Source: Arcuatula senhousia
Lineage: Eukaryota > Mollusca > Bivalvia > Mytilida > Mytilidae
Reading direction: 5' to 3'
Assembly: GCA_963971305.1 (NCBI GenBank)
Contig: OZ020308.1
Coordinates: forward strand, 23,031,275-23,095,274
Length of the DNA stretch: 64,000 nt
Positions 45,501-57,365 of this stretch are shown piece after piece. The position numbers were made by a program, and so were the translations under genes. The notes under the pieces were generated by a model. That model was not told the DNA's origin and searched no databases. It saw only the letters and a program-made list of their open reading frames with translations. Position 1 is the stretch's first letter; each line of letters starts with the position of its first letter.

Positions 45501-47594
45501 TTAAGGTTTTGAAACCACCTCCATATCTCAAGTATTATTGGTCCTAGGTTGAAAAAACTTGGTATGCATATGCCCTAGTATTAGCTTAGCACAGTTGCAT
45601 CCCCATCTTTTGACCTTGACCTTGATTTTCTGGTTGAGTGATTTTGATTATTTTTATTGCATATATTAGCAATGTTTAAGTTGTATTTATAAACATCTTT
45701 TGATCTCAGAAACTGAAAATCCATGTAAATTCAAAATATAGTGAAGTAAGAAAGAAAAATTGTTTCTGATGGTGCCGGCAGGCGAGACATACTTTAGTGT
45801 TAACTCTTGTTAGTAACTCTTTTCTCAGAATGTTCTAATCACAGCCTCTTTATATTTGGTATGCAGCATCAGCATGGGGTCCCTAATTGTCGGATTTGAT
45901 TTCAGGTCTGTCACTCACCTACCTCCTGTTAAATGAAACCTGGTCAATGTTGACTTTGACAGATTTTGACAATAGAAGAATTTAGAATTATGCACATGAC
46001 ACAACATTCTTAATATCATAACTACAAAAACAAACAAAAAAAGCCAGAAGCCTTCAACATATAAAAGATAATAAGATGTGATACAATCAACATATACATA
46101 CTATATACTGTAGAAGCAGAAATATTCATTTTGGATTTTATTTCTTTTATTTTCGTGGTAAGAAAAATCAGCTGCTAAATTAAATCCCAACAAATTTAAA
46201 ATATTTGGTTAAATTAAAAATCAAGGAAAATTTGTCCCTGCCAATTTAGTTTTGTGCTCTGAACTCTCACGAAAATTTATCCTTACGAATATTTATGCTT
46301 AAATAGTAAACAAAAATTTGGAAACACTGCTTACCAAGACTCACATGTTGAAAATAACTATCTTGGGTGGAGAAATTCTAGCTGAAGGAGAATTTTTATT
46401 TAATTACATCTCTTATATAATTCAGCTATGAGTATGGTTGGAGAGGACAAAAAGTCACAAGGTATGTTTGGTTTATTACAATATATTTCAACTTCCAAGA
46501 TCTTAAAAAAATTGTTCAATCAAAAATAATCGAAATGAAAACAAGATAACTGATATGAAGGAACATAACAGTAGAATATAAAAAAAAACCAAGCACTTCA
46601 TGTTTTATTAAATTTGGACATTAGACACAAAGCCATACTCAGTAGTCAATGAGTAGAAAAAACACAAGCACTGCATATTTTATTTAATTGGACATTGAAC
46701 ACAAAGCCATCCCCAGTAGTCAATGAGTAGAAAAAATTCAAAACTGCATAATTGACTAAACTTGAACTAAACAAAGCCATACCTGTTGGTCAATGTAGAA
46801 TACCAGATTACCATGAAGAAACCACCCACCTTGGGCGGGTAACTATAAAACCTAATTACATTCCGGTGGGGAAGTCCTGTTTAAGTTGCAAAGCAGGACT
46901 CAATCCACTACCCGAGATATAATTGACCTGTGGTATTTGAACCAATGCCTAAGAAGGTATTTGAACCAATGCCTAAGAACACTTGGCCACTCAGGCCCTA
47001 ACATTAGAAGGATAATGATGATGATGGGTATTTAAAGTCGTGACTATAGGGAAATGCCCCTCTGCAGTGACCTATTAAGGTAAAGACTCACTATGTGCCA
47101 TATATCATCCAGCCTATGACACACCACCGCCAGTGTTAGCTGCTCCAGAGTATCCTTTGTTTTCGCTGGAACAGGCCCGTCTTGCAACACGGGGAGGTAC
47201 GGGTTGGAATTTGAACAGGCCCGTCTTGCAACACGGGAGGTACAGGTCGGAATTTGAACAGGCCCGTCTTGCAACACGGGGAGGTACTGGTCAGAATTTG
47301 CAAGACAGAAGGATAATGAAACAAAATGCAACAAATAAACTCTTAAACCACATTACTGATAATGTAGACTTTTAGTATTGTTTATATATGATTGAGATAA
47401 CAAACTTTTATGGATTTTTACATGTTTCAATCTGTAGCTGCAGATGTGAATCATTTAAATCTTTATTTAACTCTTTTTGGTTCTCAATACAAATCAAAAT
47501 TTACTTTTCTATTAATGCATCTTCAAAATACAATTTTCTATTTTTAGATTCCAAGGATGCCGATGAATCTCCCACTAAGAAACACAAATCCTGA
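39580..47594 (+). CDS. BCL7 family protein, six exons
   Basis: A subunit of SWI/SNF (BAF) chromatin-remodelling complexes in the nucleus. Exons: 39580-39671, 41883-41964, 42511-42619, 44291-44479, 46426-46461, 47548-47594. All have GT..AG borders; phases are 2, 0, 1, 1, 1; the total is 555 nt (184 aa plus TGA). Residues 1-50 are the strongly conserved BCL7 N-terminal domain: [19 protein letters not shown], then [19 protein letters not shown], then [10 protein letters not shown]. The rest is low-complexity, rich in Ser, Asn, Gln, Glu and Lys, ending SPTKKHKS, as in other members. Exon 1 is far from exon 2 (2.2 kb intron). Introns carry a MITE, a foldback repeat and several tandem arrays. The exon 1 donor is ATG|GTAAGA within the Trp codon. 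Confidence 0.93.
40952..41339. mobile_element. MITE with perfect ~39-bp TIRs, TA target site
   Basis: CAGTACACTCAGAGAGGATT and the next 19 bases match the inverted right end exactly. TA flanks both sides and CAGT termini suggest a Tc1/mariner-type relative. 388 bp, in BCL7 intron 1. Confidence 0.88.
43253..43358. repeat. foldback element in BCL7 intron 3
   Basis: GTGGATTATCAGATTTCTCA (from 43253) pairs with the arm ending at 43358; arms are about 37 bp with few mismatches, around an inner GAGACTCAGTC-type palindrome. CTTACAT and ATGTAAG flank it as outer arms. Confidence 0.75.
43447..43820. repeat. GCCCCCG-ended dispersed repeat, two internal units
   Basis: TGCCCCCGCGACGACATGTC opens and GGGGGCATC closes it. 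Inside are two units of about 165 bp (TTTCTCAGAAA, GAATGA(C/T)TTGAAACTTGG, GACCTGTCGGAC). A related copy runs inversely at 59571-60050. Confidence 0.7.
44030..44150 (+). repeat. dispersed repeat TTTGGTAT(G)CAGCA, first copy
   Basis: ACTACTAATCACAGCC, GATATTTGGTAT, CATAATG and TTTCAGGTCTGT recur near 45830-45930, 48700-48800 and 48880-48970, same orientation, within 5 kb. Confidence 0.65.
44985..45690 (+). repeat. 177-bp tandem repeat, four copies, BCL7 intron 4
   Basis: CACCTCCATATCTCAAG starts copies near 44985, 45162, 45336 and 45516. Each runs through TTGATGAAACTTGGTATGCA and TTTTGACCTTG. Confidence 0.9.
46588..46800 (+). repeat. ~80-bp tandem repeat, BCL7 intron 5
   Basis: Three decayed copies of AGCACT(T/G)CAT, TTTAATTGGACATT, ACACAAAGCCAT and AGTCAATGAGTAGAAAAAA. 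Confidence 0.75.
47170..47300 (+). repeat. 44-bp tandem repeat, BCL7 intron 5
   Basis: AACAGGCCCGTCTTGCAACA starts three copies at 47170, 47214 and 47257. Confidence 0.9.
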
Positions 47595-47973
47595 TCCAGG
47601 CTCTGTTTATACTTATTGTGTTCATGTACTGTTGTTAAAAATTTTCTTTGAAAGGGCTACATTGACATTATGAAAAACAGGTCTTTTGCAACCATTGTTA
47701 AAATTGCAATGTGAACATACATATTTCATGTTATTTTAAATGGTGCTTGTGAACAATGTAAATTATTTGTGATTAATAATTTATGTCTCTTCTTAATATA
47801 AACATTCAGAAAAATAAGAGACATCTTTTTTCCAATCTTCACATAACTTACTTCGTCAACATGAATCATTGAAAAAAATATAAAATGTTTATTCATTATA
47901 GATAACATCTAGCATTTGCTGAACACCATATGTATATTCAGTAACTTTTTTTTATGCAGTTTATCGCCTGCAA

Positions 47974-48192
47974 TACCGTATAGCAGGAAATTTTAGCGAG
48001 TTGCAAATTTCGTGATTTGTATCCAAAAGGGAGGCGTTTAATTTTAGCAGTCATAATTTTTCTCGTTTACAGAATCTAGAGTGTGTACAATACATAGTAT
48101 ATAATATTTAGTGATCTTCAATTTTAGTGATTACTCTGACCTTGCAAATAAAGCGAAATTAGAACCTGGCAAAAAATTCCTTCTATACGGTA
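47974..48192. mobile_element. 219-bp MITE, ACCGTATAG ends
   Basis: TACCGTATAGCAGGAAATTT at left; CTACCGTATAGAAGGAATTT inverted at right; TA at both borders. Just downstream of BCL7. Confidence 0.75.
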
Positions 48193-49499
48193 GAAAAATA
48201 ATTCTGCAAGCAAGTTATGTACTTGATCTGTGTAATATTTTCATTTTTGTCACAAACGTTTGTATGTATATATGTAATGTATTGTAGTTTTTTTTTTTTT
48301 TCAGTTTTAGTCATAGTAAAAACTATCCAAATTTTGTCAACCATTTAATTCATTCAGGCCTTAAAAATACATTTATTTCTGGAATAGCCCTAAATTGCTA
48401 TTCAAACGTCTTTTTGTTTATTTGTCACTTTTATGAAAAGTAAATGGACTTCAGTTACAGGGTACAAGAACAAACAAAATCAATTGTTAAAAAACCCAAC
48501 ATGTTTATTAAATTTATATTGCTCTCTTAAAGCATAAATTGTAATGCCCCATTTTAATTTTAAGTTGTATTGGAAAGAACTAAGCATAAGCATGAGCCCC
48601 CTTAAGGTGGGATTGGATTTCAGGTCTGTCGCTCACCTACACTCTGTTTACTTAGTTAAAATTTGACTTAATGTTCAATAATAGAAAATTTTCGTAACAG
48701 TTTTCTCAGCAACTACTAATCACAGCCTCTTGATATTTGGTATGCAGCATCAGCATGGGCTCCCATAATGTTGGATTTGATTTTATGTCTGTTGCTCACC
48801 TACTTCCTATTTACTGACTTGGTTAACTTTTGACATTCATGTTCGATAATAGAGAATTTTTGTAACACTTTTTTCAACAACTACTAATCTCAGCCTCTTG
48901 ATATTTGGTACGCAGCATCAGCATGGGCTCCCATAATGTTGGATTGGATTTCAGGTCTGTGGTTCATATACTTTCTGTCTTTGACCCATTTTCTTAAAAT
49001 TGGCAGAATATTTTATCAAAATATTTTCCTCTCAAAATTTGTTGGTGTCATTCAGACTGAAATATGGTTAAAGTAAACTGATGGTCCATGTAAGACCAAG
49101 ATTATGATGCCCAAAGGTTATTATCTTATTCAAGAAATATTTCTAGAATTCTCTACTACCAAAATCTTGTATCTCTTGATTTGAGTTGTAATACATGTAC
49201 CCCAAAATTATCCTGGGTAAAGTGATGGGTTTGTCATTAAATGAAACTGCTTATCACCAATCGATGTCTGGCCCTGTGTCGCACTGCAAAACGTTGAACC
49301 CTGTACATTCTAGGTCTAATATGGACATTCAAAAGTTTTTTACACTTGCATCCTATGGTGGACTGACAAAGCATTTTTGTCACATGCAACCCAATTTTTG
49401 GACTGACAATAAAAATTAAGAAATAAAAATATTAAAGATCCTTATATGTAACAAGAATAAAAAAAACACACACAAAAATCAGACAAAAAATTGAGTCAG

Positions 49500-50190
49500 T
49501 TCCCCTCCTTTTGACCCCTAATTGCTAAACAGAAAAGGTGGGGTCAAGAAGAAATTTATCCTCCATTTTGCATCCAATATATGACAAAAATTAACTCAAA
49601 AATCGAACCATAAATAAAAAATTTATTAAATTTTCCCCCCTTTTGGGGCCCTATATTCTGAAAGGAAAAAGGAGGTACATCAAAAATCATGCCAATTAAT
49701 CATTTAATGGTAAGAAACATTATTGTAAAATTTCATAGAAATCAGTCAAACAGAACTTATGTTATGTGGAAAACAAATTAAAGTTTCATTTTTTAGCCCC
49801 TTTTGGACCCCTAATTTTTAAATGAAAAAGTAGGGGACACTCAAAATCAAGCCCATCCTTCCTTTGATTGTAAGTAACATTACTGTAAAGTTTCATAGCA
49901 TTTGGTTGACCAGAACAAAAGTAATTGTGGAAACAAATAAAAAAGTTGCTTTTTTGGCCCCTTAAGGGCCCCTAATTTCTAAACAAAATTATGAAATGAT
50001 CCCAAAAGGGGAGGTGCATATCTTCAATATATCTGTTATCACTGTGTAAAATTTCAGAAAGATCTAGTGTTTGGTTTTTGAGATTCAGATTACACAAGAC
50101 AGGCACCCCTATAGTGTTGCGGACCAATTGACAGACAGACGGAGTGACCCGACTTCTAGACCTGTTTTCGCCTTCAGCAACACAGGTAAA
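49500..50190 (+). repeat. degenerate repeats of a ~150-bp unit
   Basis: TTTTGGCCCCTTAAGGGCCC-type cores with CTAATTTCTAAAC and TGTAAAATTTCATAGAAAT recur four times, ending in GACAGACAGACGGAGTGACC. No coding seen. Confidence 0.6.
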
Positions 50191-50304
50191 AAGGATTTAT
50201 ATAGAAAATAAACTATTGCGTTGTTGTCATATTTTCCTTGTTTTTGTTTTTGGATTTTTTTGGGGTCATATATGAATCATTTCGACACTTCTGTTCCTTT
50301 CAAA

Positions 50305-50705
50305 GGGGGGTATTGTGCACGGCTGAACGGCAAATAAAAGTGGCTTTCATGGCAAATAAAAAGTGGCTTTTTCGATGAACGGAAGATAATTCTTGCTGAT
50401 CTCAATGCATGATAAATAAAGAAACAAAATATTATTTGTTAATGAAGGAAAATCTCAACACTGCTAGGAGCAGGCGAAAATTTAGAAGTCCTCGAATTGT
50501 ATGATTTCTTGTTGAACAATATTTTGTAGCATTTTTTGTCTAAAATACCATGAACGAAAAATAATCCGTGCAAATTATGAAACCCGAAAAATAAATTAAG
50601 GTGAACACGATGAACGATGAGCCCCCTATGCACGGCTGAACGAGAAATAAAAAATTCAGAAATCGATGAACGGAAAATAAAAAATGACGAACACGGTGCA
50701 CGAAA
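50305..50705. repeat. low-complexity repeats around CACGGCTGAACG
   Basis: GTGCACGGCTGAACGGCAAA, GATGAACGGAA(A)ATAA and GAACACGGTGCACGAAAATA recur in short variants. Origin unclear. Confidence 0.55.
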
Positions 50706-51080
50706 ATAACCCTTTACCACCCTCCTTCAAGTCAAAATCAAAGGAATTAAGATTTATGCAATTATTTTACTTCACCTAAATCACTGGGATCCTTTCAAGT
50801 CAGGATCATTGTGATCTTTATTTTCTCCAGTGTAAATTTGCCTTGATTTTATATTTATTTTCTTCTTGGTCATTTTAAGTTTGATCTGAATGATCATCCG
50901 AGTTAGGTAATTTTGTTAATAAATATATCTGCTGAAGCTGACCATCTTTTATAATATCAAGGTGTAAGCTCTTGTATTAAAGAGAATAGACCAATTGCGA
51001 GTTCATCAATTCGGAACATTCCGGAATATTACAATACACATATGTCAAAGGTCAATTGAGGTTAAATCTGACGTAATAAC

Positions 51081-51143
51081 ATGGGGAGCAAAGGAAGCAA
51101 GATGGTTACTGATTTATTCCAAGAAAATTTGGAAGAAGCAGAG
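51081..51143 (+). CDS. possible first exon, N-myristoylated type start
   Basis: ATG at 51081 gives MGSKGSKMVTDLFQENLEEA then E|GTACCA. Gly2 with Ser6 fits N-myristoylation. TGACGTAA lies 11 bp upstream. No later exon was found, and a dispersed repeat follows at once, so this may be chance or a broken gene. Confidence 0.22.
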
Positions 51144-51164
51144 GTACCAACGGGGTATCCGAAT

Positions 51165-51415
51165 GTCAAAAGTCCGAAAGGGCAGAGACAAAACCAGTTA
51201 ACACAAACAAGAATGGGACAAAAACAGACAACATGTAAAACATGTAATCACAAAATAACTGAATATCAATCAACAACGTGAACTCCAGTTGAAACAAGAG
51301 TGAACTCAGAAGCTCCGGAAGAGTAAGCAGTTCCTGCTTGCTATAGCACACCCGTCACGTTGCCAATAGTCCATTCAGCGTGTCAAATCGGGTAAAGGAA
51401 GACAAAACAAAACCA
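51165..51415 (+). repeat. dispersed repeat, copy A
   Basis: GTCAAAAGTCCGAAAGGGCA to GGTAAAGGAAGACAAAACAA, including GCTCCGGAAGAGTAAGCAGT and CTATAGCACACCCGTC. Matches 61335-61770 (copy B) in the same orientation. Confidence 0.8.
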
Positions 51416-53074
51416 AAAAAAATTGAATTTAAAGTTATGTTATTTTTAAATTCGTCTTAGTCAAAGAAATACAAAAACAAACATTTCCAAAGAATTTGAA
51501 AGACACAAAGAGGTTATTCCTATTTCATTCAGCAGAGAGTAGGTACAAGTTTTTCAATAAAGTGGCTATTTTGGAACTCACAATCCTGGTATACAACAAT
51601 AGTTGAATACAAATAATATAGAAGAAAGCAAAACTCCTAAATCAAAAACATTCACACTGGGTCAGATGATAAATGATCAATCAACCTTGTGAAATTATGA
51701 TGTCATGGCTTCAATAGCTTTTGTTTTATTCAACTAGTGAACAAGGAACGTAAAAATAAATGTAAATAAAAGGTTACAATATATTTTTATTCTTCAAAAC
51801 ATGACTAGAAATTGACAATGAATCTTTACAGGTCTTGAAATTCATAGAAAAAAATAATACTGTATGAAAAAAATTTGTGTCTCAAAACTTTTATTACCCT
51901 GTAAAGATAGTATTGTTTGGGACTTTATCATAGCGACATAAAAATCATTTGAGTGTAAACAACTTAATACCCTATAAACTTTGATAGCAACCTTTTTGAA
52001 AAATCTGTTGTTTAATCTGTTTTGGTGCTCTGCTTATTTATTTTAGATTGCTTTGACAGGTTTAATACTTTTAAGGTCATGCAACATATTCTCCAACCGT
52101 TGAAATATAATGACAGATAAGACCAAACCAAAATTATGTGTCTTTCCTATTACATGTACACTGCCCAACCTATTTTATTCAGGCTAAGCCTAATATTTTT
52201 TTATTCCTAGTTAACCTTTAGTCTAACAGACATTTCATGCAAATGAGATCATTATAGAAAATTTACAATAAAATACATGATTGTACTACAATATCTAAAT
52301 TTGACCAAATAAATAACATACATGTAAATACATTGGTTTTACAAATTAAGAATTTCATATAATTTCAAAAATAATGGTACATTTAAAATCAAACTTATGA
52401 ACAAATTGAGCGTAAACCATCTGTTTCCTATTTCCTTTGGCACCAAACCATATATTTCATATATTTATTTTTTTAATATCAATCTTTAGAACTAAAACCT
52501 TCTAAAGTACTTCTACTAAGACTTCTATAATAATATCCCAAAAAATTAAACTATAAGAATTCAGAAAAAAAAATAATAATGCCTATAGAAATGTTAAAAA
52601 ATTTATAGTGTTGGAAATTTTTCAAAACCTGTAAAAGCACTCCACATTTCCATCAATATCAAACCACATATACAATGAATATCAACCTTTCAACAAACCT
52701 ACTAATGTACTACTACCAACACTTAGGGAGCAACCATTTGTTTTTTTTTAACTCAAAGCACTGTCCTGCCTTTTTATTTCTGGACTTTTGCCATCCTGCC
52801 TTTTTATTTCAAATTTCACCATAGTCCCCCCATAAAAATCAAATGGTCGCTCCCTTATATTAAAAAGAATTTAATTGTAAGAATTCTGAAAAAATGCCAT
52901 ATGAAATGTGTAAAATTTTAGCGTTGTATACATTTCTAATCTAAAACACTTTACAAAAAATTGATATGCCCATAATGGATTGTACAATTTTAAGACAAGT
53001 CACATAAAATGTAAACTATAAATAAAAAGTCCTAATCACAGATAATTCTAGTCTATTCAATTTCTGGTCTATAT
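51416..53074. other. intergenic DNA and FABP 3' side
   Basis: AT-rich, no coding region. Two near-copies of GTCCTGCCTTTTTATTTC near 52760-52800. The FABP 3' UTR should lie at the right end. Confidence 0.45.
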
Positions 53075-56000
53075 TTATGTCTTCTTTTTGAAGATTCTTC
53101 TCATCTTTACATTGTTTACTGAGACATCCTGAAATGTAAAACAAAGAAATTAATAAAGGAAAGTATAAAAAGAAGCCTTAACAAAATACCATTAATTTCC
53201 AACTTATGCCTCAGATTCAATTTTTTTTTCAAAAAAGACATCAAGGGATTAAATCATAGAATACACAAACGAAAATAAGATCATCCACAGCAAAGAAAAT
53301 AATTATGCAAAAAAATATACATCTTCTCTGTCAACTTAATCTAAAAAGTTTGTTTTAATACATGAAAATTGACTGATTTTATACAAATAGTTTTGCACAG
53401 GTTTGCGAAACAAAATTGAAGTCAAACTGACTTCATGGTTTAGGCAATCAAAATGAATCTGTATAGCAATGAATCTCAGCTATGTAACATGAACTGTACT
53501 TTAAGATTCCAGATATAAGCCAAAATAGGGGCTCATGAAGGGTACCCCTCACTCTTCAAGGTTGCTTTTGAATGCTTAAATGTCGATTTTAAGGACTATT
53601 TTTAATATTGAGGCAGATGATTATAAATGATTTTTCAGGGTACACAAGGATGTCAGAAGTCCCACCTAAAAAGACTTCATGAGATGCAAGTTATTTTTGA
53701 CCCAGCCCAAGCCCATAAATAACAGTGACCGTCTTTAATACCATTATGAGTTCTTCACCCTCTATACTTCTTTCTACTCTTGTGGCCTTGCCCTTTGACC
53801 CCTCTGTTGGTTTGGCCTCTGTGATAAGTTTACCACTTTCCCATCTTACTGTTGCCTGAATTAAAAAACATGTTACATTGTATTTCTTCATGTTCTTATG
53901 AAATTAAAAATTTAAATGGGTACACAACACTTAAGAGGAATAACTCTTAAATATCACTTAAATTTTTTAGTCAAGTACATTTATACAAAGAAATCAAACT
54001 GCACAGTGATCAAAATATGAAATCTTGAAACTCCATTATGTTCAATGAAAATTTTTCCAAGAAACTTATGGTTTGATTTTTAAAAATATTTTGGATTTAA
54101 ATTTATTTGACTATATAAAAGTACATATTTTTGCAAGTTTACAGGAAAGTTAATGGACAAAACTTTATTTTAGCCAAAGTGTTGGGTATCCCCCTAAATT
54201 CAATTTCCTATTTCAAGGAAAATATGAAAATAAAGGTAATAACAAAATTACAGAACTTATAGAGGATTAATCTCAAATGTCATTGAGAAAAGACAAAACA
54301 AGGAGGACTAACTGGAGAAATCAAAGATCGCAAAGGTCCTGACTTGGTACAGGCATTCCAAAAGAAATTGTCGGTTAAACCAGGTCAAAAAAGAAATTCT
54401 CTAAAATTTCCATGAATTATTTGAAATTTCCTTTTTGCAATGTTTGGTGCAATCAGTGTTTAACTTACATAGATCTATTGGAAACAAGTGCATGTTAAGA
54501 GCAGGAGTTTACTTTGCAGATGAAAAAATGTATGCATCTGACATGCTTGTTACATAATGTAATGAAGTTTTTTCTCTATGTCATGTATGTGATAAGCTTT
54601 AATTTGATATCTTAATTTTCTACTTGAGTGTCACTGAATGAAATTGTCATATATTTTTTACCCATGCCTGCCACACCAATATCAATTCCTGGCCATGTCA
54701 ATTTTAAAAATTGTACCTTCATTGGATTATCCTGAGGGTCAGTGGAATCTACTTCCTCATCTAGATGAAATTTATGGTCCGAGTCCTTGGGACCTTTAGT
54801 AACTATTCTTACTTCATCCCCCTCCACACTGATAGTCATGGTGGAACTAGCTGCTGCTGCCAACTTTCTCAAGACAAAGTTCACACCTGTAAGAATGATA
54901 AAATGATATTACTGTGAACACGAAGGGATCATAGATTTTGTGGCAGCATTAACACTTGACATAGTCTGCCTGTATCAGGTGCACCACTTAAGTTTTCTTT
55001 GGTGTAAAGTGTCCATTATTTATTATAGCAGCTCTAGAGTGGGATAAAATGGGTAAAAATGGAAAAATCAATGTCTACGTACATAACCAGTCAAACATTA
55101 AACTTCTACACAGATGAAATCATAAAGATGGGATATGCAGTTATTTTTATTGGCAATAATATATTTTAAGTAATATTTGCTTGTCTCTTAATTTTATAAC
55201 TTGTAGTACATAGTTTGTATATTTTCTAAAGGACGCAAGAAAAAAGATCTAGAGATGTGTACCAAATTATTTGTAATATTGAAGGCACGTCCTACATAAT
55301 GACCTTAAATCAGAGGGCATCATGGTTGATAATACAAAACAAAAAGCAGAAATCTTAAACAAACAGTATCACTCAGTATTTACGTTAGAAAATGAAAATG
55401 ACCCAATACCAACACTAACTGACAATTATCCATCAATGCAAGACATCAACATTACAGAAAAAGGTATACATAAACTCCTCAACAATCTCGATCCATCTAA
55501 AGCATCAGGACCTGATCAAATCTCAGCTCGAATATTAAAACAATTTTCATCTCAATTTGCACCTTTATTAACCAATATTCTCAATTTATCACTCAGTAGT
55601 GGAAAGGTTCCACCCGATTGGAAACAGGCTAACGTCATTCCCATATTTAAAAAAGGGGAAAAATATTTAGCAAGTAATTACAGGCCTGTTTCGCTAACGT
55701 GCATCTGTTGTAAAATCCTAGAGCATGTAGTGGTGAGCAATATACTTAAACATCTTGACAACTTTGACATTCTAGTTGATTGCCAACATGGCTTTAGGTC
55801 AAAAAGGAGCTGTGAGACTCAATTAATTACACTCAGTCATGAACTACTGGACAACCTACACTCAGGCATTCAAACTGACATGATAATCCTTGACTTCAGC
55901 AAGGCGTTTGACAAAGTTCCCCACAAGAGATTACTGTGCAAGCTTGAAAATTACGGTATAAGAGGACCCACATGGGAGTGGATTTCTTCTTTCTTGAGTA

Positions 56001-57365
56001 ATAGAATGCAACAAGTAACTCTTGATGGGGAAGTGTCTAGTCCATTACCAGTAGTTAGTGGGGTACCTCAAGGGTCAGTGTTAGGGCCATTATTATTTTT
56101 GATATTCATAAACGACTTACCTTCTGTTGCCAATTCAAAAACACGCTTATTTGCAGATGATTGCATTCTTTATAGATCCATCAGAAACAGACAAGATTGC
56201 ATTACACTACAAAATGACCTCAATAACTTAGCTGAATTGGAAAAATCATGGGGGATGCAGTTTCATCCAGAAAAATGTAACTCGTTAAGTGTAACAAGAT
56301 CACACTCACCAATTAAACATGACTACATTTTAAAAGGACACAAACTTGAATCAGTAGAAACTGCTAAGTATCTAGGCATCACATTATCAAACAACATGAA
56401 ATGGGACACTCATATTAACAATATCTCAAACAAAGCAAGTAAGATCTTAGGCTTCCTAAAGCGTAACTTACAAATTAAAAACGAAGAAACAAAAAGTCTA
56501 GCATACAAATCTATGGTTCGGTCAAACCTTGAATATTTCTCGTCAGTATGGTCACCTAACACCAAAACTTTAAAGGACAAGCTAGAAAATGTACAGAGGA
56601 GAGCTGTGAGGTATGTAACCAACAGATACCATAACACCAGCAGTGTCTCCTCCATGATTGAACATCTAAAGTGGCCAACATTAGAACAAAGAAGGAACAT
56701 CAACAGAATCACCATGTTTTATAAAATCACACACAACATCGTTGCAATAAACCCAACACTTTACCTCATCCCACAACTAAATACCAACACTAGACACTCA
56801 AACCCTTCACAGTATCAAATTTACAGTACCCGAACAGACTACTTTAAATACAGTTTTTTTCCCTACACAATAACACTTTGGAACACACTACCAGCAAATA
56901 TAGTTACAGCAGACACTCTGGACCAGTTTAAAACCTTGGTCCAAAGTCATTTTTTTTCCACATATTAATTACCAAGCAGTTGTTGTAAATAGTTTTATGT
57001 TCATATAAAAAATAACAAAAAAATGTTTTGTTTCTTTTTTTTTTGAAATATTTAAATATTATATAGATATCATGTATATTTTCCCCCTAGTTTTTGGGGT
57101 TTATTAATATTTTTTAACAAGCTGTCTGTTGCGCCTCTTCGCCGAAGAGTAGTCATCAGCCATATGATGGTTCTTTGTATATGTAGATGTAGATGTAGAT
57201 GTAGATGACCTGCCAAAAAACAGCAACGTTCCACATATTAACCTCATTAATGAAAACAATGAAATCGATAAACATACCTATTTCTTTTAAGTATTCATCG
57301 AGATTTTCATTCTTCACTAAAACCCAAACTCCTGCGATCGATGATTGAATCTCAGCGAGAGCCAT
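53075..57365 (-). CDS. fatty-acid-binding protein (FABP/iLBP family), four exons
   Basis: A cytosolic beta-barrel carrier of fatty acids or retinoids. Exons in order: 57365-57278, 54886-54717, 53855-53742, 53128-53075; GT..AG borders; phases 1, 0, 0; total 426 nt (141 aa plus TAA). This is the standard FABP four-exon plan. Exon 1 MALAEIQSSIAGVWVLVKNE, NLDEYLKEIG (the barrel-opening strand and helix); exon 2 VNFVLRKLAAAASSTMTISV and KFHLDEEVDS; exon 3 ATVRWESGKLITEAKP and ELIM; exon 4 DVSVNNVKMRRIFKKKT, where Arg of the usual R-x-Y pair is present and Tyr is replaced by Phe. The start is the ATG at 57365; an upstream in-frame start is possible but not family-like. Intron 1 holds a LINE ending 71 bp from the donor. 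Confidence 0.92.
55297..57206 (+). mobile_element. 5'-truncated CR1/L2-like LINE in FABP intron 1
   Basis: It encodes the reverse transcriptase but no endonuclease, and ends in a GATGTA tandem tail after a hairpin-bearing 3' UTR (CTCTTCGCCGAAGAG near 57140). It is antisense to the host gene. The 5' edge is estimated from where coding similarity begins (NDLKSEGI). Confidence 0.85.
55322..56968 (+). CDS. reverse transcriptase of the CR1/L2-like LINE
   Basis: 548 codons open without a break. RT motifs in order: DPSKASGPDQIS, YRPVSLTCICCKILEHVV, CQHGFRSKRSCETQLI, IILDFSKAFDKVPH, GVPQGSVLGPLLFLIFINDL, catalytic LFADDCILY, EKCNSLSV, YLGITLSNNMKW and the C-terminal FFPYTITLWNTLPANIV. The intact frame suggests a fairly recent insertion. 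The endonuclease and ORF1 are lost by 5' truncation, so the copy is immobile by itself. Confidence 0.9.
   Translation: MVDNTKQKAEILNKQYHSVFTLENENDPIPTLTDNYPSMQDINITEKGIHKLLNNLDPSKASGPDQISARILKQFSSQFAPLLTNILNLSLSSGKVPPDWKQANVIPIFKKGEKYLASNYRPVSLTCICCKILEHVVVSNILKHLDNFDILVDCQHGFRSKRSCETQLITLSHELLDNLHSGIQTDMIILDFSKAFDKVPHKRLLCKLENYGIRGPTWEWISSFLSNRMQQVTLDGEVSSPLPVVSGVPQGSVLGPLLFLIFINDLPSVANSKTRLFADDCILYRSIRNRQDCITLQNDLNNLAELEKSWGMQFHPEKCNSLSVTRSHSPIKHDYILKGHKLESVETAKYLGITLSNNMKWDTHINNISNKASKILGFLKRNLQIKNEETKSLAYKSMVRSNLEYFSSVWSPNTKTLKDKLENVQRRAVRYVTNRYHNTSSVSSMIEHLKWPTLEQRRNINRITMFYKITHNIVAINPTLYLIPQLNTNTRHSNPSQYQIYSTRTDYFKYSFFPYTITLWNTLPANIVTADTLDQFKTLVQSHFFSTY
57178..57207 (+). repeat. LINE 3' tail (GATGTA)n
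   Basis: Four to five GTAGAT units after TTTGTATAT; marks the LINE 3' end. Confidence 0.8.

Noticed and set aside
44985..45690. CRISPR-like regular repeats
   Set aside because: Units are 177 bp, adjoining without unique spacers, in an animal intron; simple tandem repeat.
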